Part shown: positions 24,617 to 36,971 of the stretch, in pieces
Numbering within the stretch: position 1 is the stretch's first letter
Layout of the letters: the number at the start of each line of letters is the position of its first letter
NCBI GenBank assembly: GCA_016710065.1
Contig: JADJLP010000002.1
Location: 682,001-746,000 of the forward strand
Source of the DNA: Candidatus Ideonella esbjergensis
Lineage (GTDB): Bacteria; Pseudomonadota; Gammaproteobacteria; Burkholderiales; Burkholderiaceae_C
DNA: 64,000 nt
Reading direction: 5' to 3'
Notes under the pieces: model-generated
What the model was told of the DNA's origin: nothing
Seen by the model: only the letters and a program-made list of their open reading frames with translations
The model's database searches: none
Made by a program: the position numbers and the translations under genes

Positions 24617-25374
24617 TCTCGTTCAGCGAAGCGCAGATCCTCGGCTGGGTCACGCCCGTGCTGTGGCCCTTTTTGCGCGTGCTGGCGCTGTTCCAGGTGA
24701 TGCCGGTGATGGGCCAGCGCACCGTGCCCGTGCGGGTGCGCGTGGGCTTGTCGTTCCTGATCGCCTTCTCGGCCATGGGCGTCTCGCCCGAGGTCAAACC
24801 CGTGCCGCTCGATTCGGCGCTGGCGATGATGCTGGTGGTGCAGCAGGTGCTGATTGGCGTGACCCTGGGCTTTTCCGTGCGTCTGGTGTTTGCCGCAGTG
24901 GAACTCGCCGGTGAAATCGCCGGCCTGCAGATGGGGATGAACTTCGCAGGCTTCTTTGACCCCGTCTCGGCCAGCCAGGCCACGGCCACCAGCCGCTTCT
25001 TCGGCACGCTGATCGCATTCCTGTTCGTGGTCATCAACGGTCATCTCAGCGTCATCGAGGCGGTGATGCAAAGCCTGGTGGTGTTCCCTGTCGGCCCCGA
25101 GCCGTTCGCCTTTTTGAAGGCCATGGCGCCTCAGGCCTGGGGTGCCGAGGTGTTTCGCATGGGGCTGTGGATTGCCACACCGCTGATCGCCATCCTGCTG
25201 ATCGTCAACCTGGTGCTGGGTGTGATCTCGCGTGTGGCGCCGCAGACCCACATCTTCTCGTTGGGTTTTCCCATCACCATGGGTGTGGGCCTGCTGGGCA
25301 TGATGTTCATGCTGCCGCTGATGGAGTCGCCCTTCGTGGTGGCGCTGCAGCGCACGCTGGCGCTGTTTCATTGA
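24613..25374 (+). CDS. fliR: Flagellar export gate protein FliR
   Basis: Export gate subunit of 253 residues with six hydrophobic stretches. The family block ELAGEIAGLQMGMNFAGFFDP and the carboxy part FPITMGVGLLGMMFMLPLME are present. The start is set by the ATGA overlap with fliQ; the longer in-frame reading is a shadow of fliP/fliQ. It ends this flagellar operon and converges on the GGDEF gene with a nine-base gap. Confidence 0.95.
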   Translation: MISFSEAQILGWVTPVLWPFLRVLALFQVMPVMGQRTVPVRVRVGLSFLIAFSAMGVSPEVKPVPLDSALAMMLVVQQVLIGVTLGFSVRLVFAAVELAGEIAGLQMGMNFAGFFDPVSASQATATSRFFGTLIAFLFVVINGHLSVIEAVMQSLVVFPVGPEPFAFLKAMAPQAWGAEVFRMGLWIATPLIAILLIVNLVLGVISRVAPQTHIFSLGFPITMGVGLLGMMFMLPLMESPFVVALQRTLALFH

Positions 25375-25383
25375 CGGGACGGT

Positions 25384-26631
25384 TCAGCCCACCTGCGCTT
25401 CGGCGGTTCGCACCTGGTTGCGTCCGCCGGCCTTGGCGGCGTAGAGCGCGGCGTCGGCCAGGCGTATGGCGACGTCCACCGCCAGCCCGGGTGGCCAGGT
25501 GGCCAGGCCGATGGACGCCGTCACCCTCACACCGGCCGGCCAGTGGGCGGGCTGCAGGGCCTGCAGCACCTCGCGCATGCGCTCGGCCACGCTCAGGGCG
25601 TCGGCGGCCTGGGTTTGGGGCAGCAGCACGATGAACTCTTCGCCGCCCCAGCGCGCCAGCACGTCGGCACCGCGCAGCACGGTCTGGATGGCGCTGGCAC
25701 AGGCCATGAGCACCTCGTCGCCGGCGGCATGGCCATGGGTGTCGTTGATGGACTTGAACTTGTCGAGGTCCAGCATCAACAGGCAGGCCGCGTGGCCATG
25801 GCGCTGCATGGCCGAGGCCTCCACGTTGGTGCGGTCCAGAAACGCGCGCCGGTTCAGCGCCTGGGTCAAGGGGTCGTGTGTGGCCAGCGCCAGCGCCTGG
25901 CCCAAGGCCTGGGTCAGCTGGCTGTTGGCCAGGCCCAGTTCGCCACTCAGGCTCTGGCTGTGCAGGTTGGCCACCACGCCGGCCCGGGTCTGGCGGTGCA
26001 ACTGGCGGCCATAGAGGTAGAGCACCACCAACAGGAAACCCAGCGACACCATCACCAGCAGGGCGTCGCGTGTATGGCCTTCGGTGGCGACCCGCAGGAA
26101 CACCTGGCCCCACAGGCCGGCATTGAAGGCCAGCATGCCTTGCCACAGGTAGGAGGTGGTGATGAGCGTGAGCGGCGCGCTGACCAGCAGCATCATGATG
26201 GTCAGCTCGTCGCGCAGGGTCCACTGGCCCATCGGGCCGATGGCCCAGGCCAGCAGACCCCAGGCGGCGCCGCCGGTGGCCAGGCCCCACACCAGGCGGC
26301 GGTCGAGCCGTTCGGCCAGTGCCTGCACCGCCCCGATGCGCGCGATGCGGCGGGTGACCCACAACTGGTGCAGCAGCACCACAAAGCGCAGGCCGGCCGA
26401 AATCGCCACCCAGCGCAGCGTGGGCTCGCCCCAGTGCACCACCAGCATGAAGCACAGGCCCACCAGCACGGCATGGATGCCGGCCAATTCGCGGTCGGCG
26501 GTGTGCAGCAGGCATTGCACGGCCACGTCTTCGGCGCTGACCCCGGAGGGCAGCGGGCCGGCGCACGACGGCCTGGCCCGTGCGGCTTCAGCCGGCGCTG
26601 CGGGGGGCATGGGGAACTGTGGGGACTGCAC
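25384..26631 (-). CDS. Membrane diguanylate cyclase (GGDEF)
   Basis: Predicted cyclic-di-GMP synthase of 415 residues. The first 210 residues hold about six membrane helices of a MASE-like sensor region, followed by a short coiled linker and a GGDEF domain. The active-site motif is GGEEF (329-333) and the inhibitory RxxD site is present (R320-D323), so it should be catalytically active and product-inhibited. It lies convergent to fliR and divergent from the HD-GYP gene, suggesting a role in motility control. The GTG at 26631 gives the longest form; the ATG at 26610 is an alternative. Confidence 0.88.
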   Translation of the reverse strand: MQSPQFPMPPAAPAEAARARPSCAGPLPSGVSAEDVAVQCLLHTADRELAGIHAVLVGLCFMLVVHWGEPTLRWVAISAGLRFVVLLHQLWVTRRIARIGAVQALAERLDRRLVWGLATGGAAWGLLAWAIGPMGQWTLRDELTIMMLLVSAPLTLITTSYLWQGMLAFNAGLWGQVFLRVATEGHTRDALLVMVSLGFLLVVLYLYGRQLHRQTRAGVVANLHSQSLSGELGLANSQLTQALGQALALATHDPLTQALNRRAFLDRTNVEASAMQRHGHAACLLMLDLDKFKSINDTHGHAAGDEVLMACASAIQTVLRGADVLARWGGEEFIVLLPQTQAADALSVAERMREVLQALQPAHWPAGVRVTASIGLATWPPGLAVDVAIRLADAALYAAKAGGRNQVRTAEAQVG

Positions 26632-26707
26632 GGGCGCGGATCATGCCGGGTCATCGGCCAGCAGGGGCCAGGGTTGAGCGGGTGGTTGGACGTGTCGCAA
26701 ACAGCGG

Positions 26708-26722
26708 CCAACTTTTAGTTGG
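26708..26722. promoter_or_regulatory. Palindrome in the GGDEF/HD-GYP divergent promoter region
   Basis: CCAACTTTTAGTTGG is a perfect five-base-arm inverted repeat with a TTTTA centre, in the 159-base gap between two divergently transcribed c-di-GMP genes. It could be an operator or a small hairpin; no family match is claimed. Confidence 0.3.
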
Positions 26723-26790
26723 TCCAGCCTTCGTGTGGCTGACAATGCCCAGCAGCTGTTCACATCTTGCGACAAGCCTGGGGCCCTGCC

Positions 26791-27874
26791 ATGAACGCCG
26801 ATATCGGCGCCACGGTGTTGATCATCGACGATGCGCCCGACAACCTGCTGGTGCTCAGCGGGCTGTTGCGGCCCCATTACCGGGTGCTGGCGGCCACCTC
26901 GGGCGAGGTGGGTTTGCGCGTGGCGCTGGGCGACCCGCGCCCCGACCTGATCCTGCTGGACGTGATGATGCCGGGCATGGACGGCCACACGGTGCTGGCC
27001 CGCCTGCGCGAAACCCCCTGGACGCACGACATTCCCGTGGTGTTCCTGACCGCGCAGGGCGATGCGGCCGACGAAGAGCGCGGCCTCACCCTGGGCGCTT
27101 GCGACTACATCGTCAAGCCCGTCAAGCCGGCGGTGGTGCTGGCCCGGGTGCGCACCCAGCTCCAGGCCAAGCAGGCGCGCGACTGGCTGCGCGACCAGAA
27201 CGCCGCGCTGGAGGCCGAGGTGGTGCGCCGCATGACCGAGAACAGCCTGACCCAGCGCGTCAGCGTGCGCGCGCTGGCCCACCTGGCCGAGGCGCGCGAC
27301 CCCGAAACCGGCAACCGCATCTTGCGCACCCAAAGCCATGTCAAGCGTCTGGCCCAGGCGCTGCGCGGCCACCGGCGGTTTGGCGTGCTGGCCAGCGACC
27401 GCTATGTGGAGTTGCTGACCATGTCGGCGCCGCTGCACGACATCGGCAAGGTGGCCATCCCCGACACCATCCTGCTCAAACCCGGCCCCCTCACGCCCGA
27501 CGAATGGCGGGTGATGAAAACCCATGCCAAGGCCGGCAGCGACGCCATCGAGCGCGCCGAGCGCGACATCGAGTCGCCGGTGGCGTTTCTGGCGGTGGCC
27601 AAGGAGATTGCCCACTGGCACCACGAGAAGTGGGACGGCAGCGGCTACCCCGACGGCCTGGCAGGCGGGCGCATCCCGGTGTCGGCACGGCTGATGGCCC
27701 TGGCCGACGTGTTTGACGCCCTGATCTCGAAGCGGGTTTACAAAGACGCGGTGCCGGCGGCGCAGGCGCGGCGCATCATCTCTGCGGGCAGCGGCCAGCA
27801 TTTCGACCCCGACGTGGTAGAGGCCTTTCTGGCGGTGTTCGACGACTTTGTGGCCATGGCCCGGCGGTACAGCG

Positions 27875-27885
<11 letters not shown>
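26791..27885 (+). CDS. Response regulator with HD-GYP phosphodiesterase output
   Basis: RpfG-like protein of 364 residues. A receiver domain occupies residues 8-125 with phospho-acceptor D57 (LILLDVMMPGMDG) and conserved K110. A helical linker leads to an HD-GYP domain with HD at 216-217 (LHDIGKVAIPD), HxxKxDGSGYPDGL with GYP at 285-287, and ALADVFDAL. All metal and GYP residues are present, so c-di-GMP hydrolysis is expected. It overlaps the following histidine kinase by 11 bases, making that kinase its likely partner. Confidence 0.92.
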
Positions 27886-31663
<3,778 letters not shown>

Positions 31664-31692
31664 CGGGTTGGTGGCAGCGCCCGGCGCGTTGC

Positions 31693-31781
31693 CGTCATTC
31701 CCGTGCCCTTGCCTCGTCATTCCCGCACCTTGAACCTCATTCCCGCACCCTCTACGTCATTCCCGCGAAGGCGGGAATCCA
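31693..31781 (+). repeat. Palindromic repeat preceded by tandem half-copies
   Basis: A complete TTCCCGC-GCGGGAA repeat at 31755-31781 is preceded by three half copies of the form GTCATTCCCG or CTCATTCCCGCACC (about 31693, 31714 and 31736) spaced about 21 bases apart. The whole lies in the 248-base gap between the histidine kinase and flhB. No gene is seen there. Confidence 0.75.
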
Positions 31782-31911
31782 GGCTGTTGCCCAGCGCGCC
31801 GCCTCACGCCCAACTCGCCCTGACCGGCCCCCAAAGCCGCAATCAAGCCGCTGATGCGCTGGCTTATTTCCCTCAGCTGCTGCGCTCGGGCGGGCACGAT
31901 GTCGGCTGACC

Positions 31912-33039
31912 ATGGCCGATTCCGCCCAAGACCGCAACATCCCCGCGTCAGAGCGGAAGAAGCGCCGTGCCCGCGAGGACGGACAGATCCCGCGCTCGCG
32001 CGACCTGGGCCACTTTGCCGCCCTGGCTGTGGCCGGCTCGGTGCTGATGGCCGTGGCCGGGCCGCTGGCCAACTGGCTGCGCCAATTGCTGGCCAGCGCA
32101 CTGCGCTTTGACCACGCGGCCGTGGCCAACCCCGAGCGCATGGGCGAGCAGCTCTGGGCCCTGGGTCTGAAGGGCCTGCTGGTGATCGTGCCCATGGGCC
32201 TGCTGGTGGCGGCCGTGGCCACGGCCGCAGCCGTGGTGGCTGGCGGCTGGAACCTGAGCTTCAAGGCCGTGCGGCCCGATTTCAGCCGCTCCAACCCCAT
32301 CAGCGGCATTGCCCGCCTATTCAACAAGCAGCACCTCATCGACCTGCTGAAGATGAGCACCCTGGCCCTGCTGGTGGGTGTGGTGGGCTACTACTTTCTC
32401 AAAGCCCAGTTCCAGGGCTTGGCCAGCCTGCTGATGGTGCCGCTGCCCCAGGCTGTGGCCCAGCTGGGTGCCACCGTGGCCCAGTGCTTCGGCCTCATTC
32501 TGCTGGTGCTGGGCGCCTGGGCCCTGGTGGACGTGCCCTTGCAGCGCCACCTGTGGGCCGGCCGCTTGAAGATGACCCGCGAAGAGGCCAAGCAAGAGCA
32601 CAAGGACGCCGAGGGCAACATGGAGGTGAAGGGCAAGATCAAGGCCCGCATGCGCGAGATGAGCCGCAAACGCATGCTCGGCGCCGTACCCGCCGCCGAC
32701 CTGGTGGTGATGAACCCCACCCACTACGCCGTGGCCCTGAAGTACGACGAAGCCCGCATGGGCGCGCCGCGCGTGGTGGCCAAGGGCAAGGATCTGCTGG
32801 CCCTGCGCATCCGCGACATCGCCCGCGACGCCAAGGTGCCGGTGCTGCAGGCCCCGCCGCTGGCGCGTGCTCTGTACACCCACGTGGAACTGGACCAGGA
32901 AGTGCCCGCCGCACTCTTCGCCGCCGTAGCCCAGGTGCTGGCTTGGGTGTACCAGCTGCGTCGCACGCCCGACATGGCGCTGGTTGCGCCCGAGGTGCAG
33001 GTGCCGCCGGAGCTGGACCCGCAGCACAAGCGGCAGTGA
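31912..33039 (+). CDS. flhB: Flagellar export switch protein FlhB
   Basis: Substrate-specificity switch of the flagellar type III system, 375 residues. Four membrane helices occupy residues about 28-210; the cytoplasmic domain has the autocleavage motif NPTH with N268-P269 (VVMNPTHYAVALKY), one residue from the Salmonella numbering, then GKDLLALRIRDIARDAKVPVLQAPPLARALY. The amino-terminal SERKKRRAREDGQIPRSRDL is typical. flhA, its usual neighbour, does not follow; flgG does. Confidence 0.96.
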   Translation: MADSAQDRNIPASERKKRRAREDGQIPRSRDLGHFAALAVAGSVLMAVAGPLANWLRQLLASALRFDHAAVANPERMGEQLWALGLKGLLVIVPMGLLVAAVATAAAVVAGGWNLSFKAVRPDFSRSNPISGIARLFNKQHLIDLLKMSTLALLVGVVGYYFLKAQFQGLASLLMVPLPQAVAQLGATVAQCFGLILLVLGAWALVDVPLQRHLWAGRLKMTREEAKQEHKDAEGNMEVKGKIKARMREMSRKRMLGAVPAADLVVMNPTHYAVALKYDEARMGAPRVVAKGKDLLALRIRDIARDAKVPVLQAPPLARALYTHVELDQEVPAALFAAVAQVLAWVYQLRRTPDMALVAPEVQVPPELDPQHKRQ

Positions 33040-33355
33040 CGGTCATTCCCGCACCACCGCCGTCATTCCCGCGCAGGCGGGAATCCATGTCTTTCACTGC
33101 GCGAGCGCCCGCTCCAGGCGGCCAGCCGGCGCTGGCTCATGCTGTGGCTGGCGGCGCCGCGCACCGACTCCCTTGCAGTGCTTCGCGCTCGGGGCGGGCA
33201 GCACAACTTCGCTGCTCTCGCTGCGCGCGTTTCACTCAAACTTGCTTTCCGGAAAGAGAAGACATCAACCCCGGCATTCCCCTGCTATTCACGGGCTTGC
33301 AGCCCTCAAGTTCCAAGGATCATCGTGGCATACCCCCTTTGTCGGGAGACTGACC
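33040..33355. repeat. Repeat-bearing spacer between flhB and flgG
   Basis: A 316-base gap without a gene. It begins with a half copy (GTCATTCCCGCACC, 33042) and a full forward copy (33061-33087) of the TTCCCGC-GCGGGAA repeat. The following 33090-33250 is very rich in GCGC steps and has no open frame with recognisable content; the last 100 bases before flgG are less GC-rich and must contain the flgG ribosome site (CGGGAG at 33343-33348). Confidence 0.6.
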
Positions 33356-34138
33356 ATGATTCGATCGCTCTGGATATCCAAGACCGGGATGGAAGCCCAG
33401 CAAACCCAGCTGGACCACATCTCCAACAACCTCGCCAACGCCGCCACCAACGGCTACAAGCGCTCGCACGCGGTCTTTGAGGATCTGATCTACCAAAACC
33501 TGCGCCAGAGCGGTGCCGCCAGCTCCGAGCAAACCCAACTGCCCACCGGCTTGCAAGTGGGCCTGGGCACGCGCGCGGTGGCCTCGGCGCGCGACTTTGG
33601 CCAGGGCAGTTTGCAGCAAACCAGCAACCCGCTGGACGTGGCCATCAGCGGCCAGGGCTTCTTGCAGGTGACCATGCCCGATGGCACCACCGGCTACTCG
33701 CGCGACGGCTCGCTCAAGCTCGACTCGCAGGGCCAGATCGTCAACAACAGCGGCTACGTGGTGCAGCCCGGCATCACCATCCCGGCCAATGCGCAGAGCA
33801 TCACCATCGCAGCCAACGGCACGGTGAGCGTGATGCTGCCGGCCCAGGCCGCGCCGCAAACGCTGGGGCAACTGCAACTGGCCAGCTTCGTGAACCCGGG
33901 CGGCCTGGACCCGCGTGGCCAGAACCTCTACACCGAGACCGCATCTTCTGGCACGCCCAGCGCGGGCGCGCCGGGCGCCAATGGCCTGGGCACGCTGCAG
34001 CAGAACTTCCTCGAAGGCTCCAACGTGAACATGGTGGAAGAGCTGGTGTCCATGATCCAGACCCAACGCAGCTACGAGCTGAACTCGAAGGCCATCTCCA
34101 CCTCCGACCAGATGCTGCAGAAACTGGGGCAACTGTGA
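33356..34138 (+). CDS. flgG: Flagellar distal rod protein FlgG
   Basis: Distal rod subunit of 260 residues, the same length as Escherichia FlgG. It starts MIRSLWISKTGMEAQQTQLDHISNNLANAATNGYKRSHAVFEDL, which is specific to FlgG rather than FlgF, and ends with the coiled region NMVEELVSMIQTQRSYELNSKAISTSDQMLQKL. The stop overlaps the flgH start by one base. It is the first gene of a flgGHIJKL run; flgB-F are not upstream of it. Confidence 0.96.
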   Translation: MIRSLWISKTGMEAQQTQLDHISNNLANAATNGYKRSHAVFEDLIYQNLRQSGAASSEQTQLPTGLQVGLGTRAVASARDFGQGSLQQTSNPLDVAISGQGFLQVTMPDGTTGYSRDGSLKLDSQGQIVNNSGYVVQPGITIPANAQSITIAANGTVSVMLPAQAAPQTLGQLQLASFVNPGGLDPRGQNLYTETASSGTPSAGAPGANGLGTLQQNFLEGSNVNMVEELVSMIQTQRSYELNSKAISTSDQMLQKLGQL

Positions 34139-34857
34139 TGCGCACCCTGCTGTTGGCGCTCACCCTGGCATGCAGCGTGCTGGCCGGCTGCAGCAGCCTG
34201 TACTCGGTGCCCAGGGTCGATTTCGCCACTGCCACCGCGCCGGCCATGCCGGCCAGCGGCCCCACGCCCATCCCGGCCTTGGTGCCCGTGCCGCAGCAGA
34301 CGCTGGCCGCCGCGCAGGGCAACGGCGCCATCTTCCAGCCCGCCGCCTACCGGCCGCTGTTCGAGGACTACCGGGCCCGCATGGTGGGCGACACGCTCAC
34401 CGTCAACATCGTCGAGAACGTCAGCGCCTCGCAGTCGGCCGACAGCACCCTGGACAAGACCGGCAAGGTCGAGACCTCGATGAGCGCATTGGCCGGCCTG
34501 GCGCCCACCGCGCTGGGCAAGCTGGGCGTTACCGGCAGCAGCACCAATGCCTTCGAAGGCAAGGGCAAGACCGCCAGCACCAACCAGTTCAGCGGCACCA
34601 TCACCGCGCTGGTGGTGGGCGTGCTGCCCAACGGCGGCCTGCTGATCGCTGGCGAGAAGCAGGTGGGTGTGAACCACCGCGTGGACGTGCTGAAGTTCAC
34701 CGGCCAGGTCGACCCGCGTTCCATCCAGCCCGGCAACGTGGTGCAGAGCGGCCACATCGCCAACGTGCGCATAGAAAACCGGGGCCGTGGCGTGCTGGAC
34801 GATGCCCAGGGCATCGGCTGGCTCAGCCGCTTCTTCCTGAACATCCTGCCGATCTGA
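34138..34857 (+). CDS. flgH: Flagellar L-ring lipoprotein FlgH
   Basis: Outer-membrane ring lipoprotein of 239 residues. The signal peptide ends in lipobox VLAGC near residue 18, so lipidation is predicted. Domain blocks DYRARMVGDTLTVNIVENVSASQSAD and GEKQVGVNHRVDVLKFTGQVDPRSI are characteristic. The ATG at 34138 overlaps the flgG stop as TGATG. Confidence 0.96.
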   Translation: MRTLLLALTLACSVLAGCSSLYSVPRVDFATATAPAMPASGPTPIPALVPVPQQTLAAAQGNGAIFQPAAYRPLFEDYRARMVGDTLTVNIVENVSASQSADSTLDKTGKVETSMSALAGLAPTALGKLGVTGSSTNAFEGKGKTASTNQFSGTITALVVGVLPNGGLLIAGEKQVGVNHRVDVLKFTGQVDPRSIQPGNVVQSGHIANVRIENRGRGVLDDAQGIGWLSRFFLNILPI

Positions 34858-34868
34858 GCCTGCCCAGA

Positions 34869-36047
34869 ATGACCCACAGCCCCACTGACAACCGGGTGCC
34901 CGCCATGCCATCCCCCGCCTTCACCGACCGACTGTTGCGCGCCGCCATGACCGTGGCGGCCCTGGTGGCCAGCGCCGCCCTGTGGTGGCCCTGGCCCGCC
35001 GAGGCCGCGCCGCGCATCAAGGAAGTGGCGATGGTGCAGGGCGTGCGCGCCAACCAGTTGATGGGCTATGGCCTGGTGATTGGTCTCGATGGCACGGGCG
35101 ACCAGACGACGCAGGCGCCGTTCACCTCGCAGAGCTTGAACTCGATGCTGCAGCAGATGGGCATCACCGTGCCCGCCGGCACCACCATGCAGCTCAAGAA
35201 CGTGGCGGCGGTGCTGGTGACGGCACAGCTGCCGGCCTTTGCCCAGCCGGGCCAGCAAATCGACGTCAGCGTCGCCTCCATCGGCAACGCCAAGAGCCTG
35301 CGCGGTGGCTCGCTGGTCACCACGCCGCTCAAGGGCGCCGACGGCCAGATCTATGCCATGGCCCAGGGCGGCCTGATCGTGGGCGGCGCGGGGGCTTCGG
35401 CCGGTGGCGCCAAGGTGCAGATCAACCACCTCAGCGGTGGCCGCATCCCTCAAGGTGCAACGGTGGAGCGCGCCGTGCCCACGCCGCTGGCCCAGGGCGA
35501 GACCATCCAGCTCGACCTCAGCTCGGCCGATTTCGCCACCGCGCGCGCCGTGGCCCAGGCCATCAACGCCGCCAAGGGCGCCGGCACCGCGCAGGCGCTG
35601 GACGGCCGCGTGGTGAAGGTGAAGGCGCCGCAGAACATCGACGAGCGCGTGAGCTTTCTGGCCGATGTGGAAAACCTGCCGCTGGAGCTGGCCATGCCGG
35701 CCGCCAAGGTGGTGCTGAACCCGCGCACCGGCTCCATCGTGCTGAACCAGGCCGTGGCCATCTCGCCCTGCGCGGTGGCGCATGGCAGCCTGTCAGTCAC
35801 CATCAGCTCCACGCCGGTCATCAGCCAGCCCGGGCCGTTTTCCAGTGGCACCACCCAGGTGGCCGAGAAGGCCGACATCGCCATCAGCCAGCAGGGCGGC
35901 AGCATCATCACGCTGCCCGGCACGGCCCAACTGGCCGACGTGGTGAAGGCACTCAACTCGCTGGGCGCCACGCCGCAAGACCTGCTGGCCATCCTGCAGG
36001 CCATGAAGTCCGCCGGTGCGCTCAACGCCGACATCGAAGTGATCTGA
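34869..36047 (+). CDS. flgI: Flagellar P-ring protein FlgI
   Basis: Periplasmic P-ring protein, 392 residues. A signal peptide (ending near AEAAPRIKE) precedes RANQLMGYGLVIGLDGTGDQTTQAPFTSQSLNSMLQQMGI, the FlgI signature. The carboxy end LAILQAMKSAGALNADIEVI is conserved. The start at 34869 gives a long signal; ATG at 34905 would give a more compact one and is a real alternative. Confidence 0.95.
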   Translation: MTHSPTDNRVPAMPSPAFTDRLLRAAMTVAALVASAALWWPWPAEAAPRIKEVAMVQGVRANQLMGYGLVIGLDGTGDQTTQAPFTSQSLNSMLQQMGITVPAGTTMQLKNVAAVLVTAQLPAFAQPGQQIDVSVASIGNAKSLRGGSLVTTPLKGADGQIYAMAQGGLIVGGAGASAGGAKVQINHLSGGRIPQGATVERAVPTPLAQGETIQLDLSSADFATARAVAQAINAAKGAGTAQALDGRVVKVKAPQNIDERVSFLADVENLPLELAMPAAKVVLNPRTGSIVLNQAVAISPCAVAHGSLSVTISSTPVISQPGPFSSGTTQVAEKADIAISQQGGSIITLPGTAQLADVVKALNSLGATPQDLLAILQAMKSAGALNADIEVI

Positions 36048-36058
36048 GGCCCACCACC

Positions 36059-36937
36059 ATGGCTGCCATCCCCACCACCCCGTCCTCCAGCACCGGCTTT
36101 GGCGACGCCAATGCCGTGGCCTCGCTGCGCCACAAGGCCGCCACCGACCCCAAGGGCGCTGTGCGCGAGGCGGCCAAGCAGTTCGAGTCGCTGTTCATGC
36201 AGCAGCTGCTCAAGACCATGCGCGAGAACTCGACCAGCGAAGACCCGTTCGGCAACGAGGGCAGCAAGCTGGGCACCGAATTGCTGGATGCGCAGTGGTC
36301 CACCAAGATGGCCGGCCAGCCGGGCAGCCTGTCGGACATCATCGCCAAGCAGCTCGAACGCAACATGGGCCTGACCCCCGGCCCCATCCCCAAGACCGAC
36401 GGTGCCAACGCCCCCGTGGTCGACCCCAGGGCCGAGCCCAGGAAGATAGGCATCCCGCAGCAGGCGGCGGCCGACTTTGTGCAACGCAACCAGGCTGCAG
36501 CCAAGGCGGCCGAGGCGGCCACCGGCATCCCGGCCGAGTTCATGGTCTCGCAGGCCGCACTGGAAACCGGCTGGGGCAAAAAAGAGATCCGCAACGCCGA
36601 CGGCAGCTCGGCGCACAACCTCTTTGGCATCAAGGCCGGTGCCAGCTGGAAGGGCGCCACCACTGACGTGGTCACCACCGAGTACAGCCACGGCGTGGCG
36701 CGCAAGGTGGTGCAGAAATTCCGCTCCTACGCCAGCGCGGCCGAGTCGTTTGCCGACTACGCCAAGCTGATGAAAGACAGCCCGCGCTACGCCGGCGTGG
36801 TGAACGCCGGTGCCGACGCCAAGGGCTTTGCCAAGGGCCTGCAGAAGGCCGGCTACGCCACCGACCCGGCCTATGCCGACAAGCTCTCGCGTGTCATCAA
36901 CACCACGTTGCGCCTGCAGCGCAGCGTGACGACGTGA
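36059..36937 (+). CDS. flgJ: Flagellar rod-cap/peptidoglycan hydrolase FlgJ
   Basis: Bifunctional protein of 292 residues. Residues 20-105 form the rod-binding domain (AAKQFESLFMQQLLKTMRENS); residues about 135-290 form a GH73 glucosaminidase domain with the catalytic glutamate in SQAALETGWGKKEI and the block SAHNLFGIKAG. The hydrolase domain is intact, so it can open the peptidoglycan for the rod. It starts 11 bases after flgI. Confidence 0.95.
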   Translation: MAAIPTTPSSSTGFGDANAVASLRHKAATDPKGAVREAAKQFESLFMQQLLKTMRENSTSEDPFGNEGSKLGTELLDAQWSTKMAGQPGSLSDIIAKQLERNMGLTPGPIPKTDGANAPVVDPRAEPRKIGIPQQAAADFVQRNQAAAKAAEAATGIPAEFMVSQAALETGWGKKEIRNADGSSAHNLFGIKAGASWKGATTDVVTTEYSHGVARKVVQKFRSYASAAESFADYAKLMKDSPRYAGVVNAGADAKGFAKGLQKAGYATDPAYADKLSRVINTTLRLQRSVTT

Positions 36938-36971
36938 GGCCCCGCCGCCTCGCGCGCACAGGAACCACGCC

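Noticed and set aside
33324..33345. Sigma-54-like TGGCAT...TTTGTC before flgG
   Set aside because: The GC of the minus-12 element is missing and the site is too close to the start codon for a normal leader.
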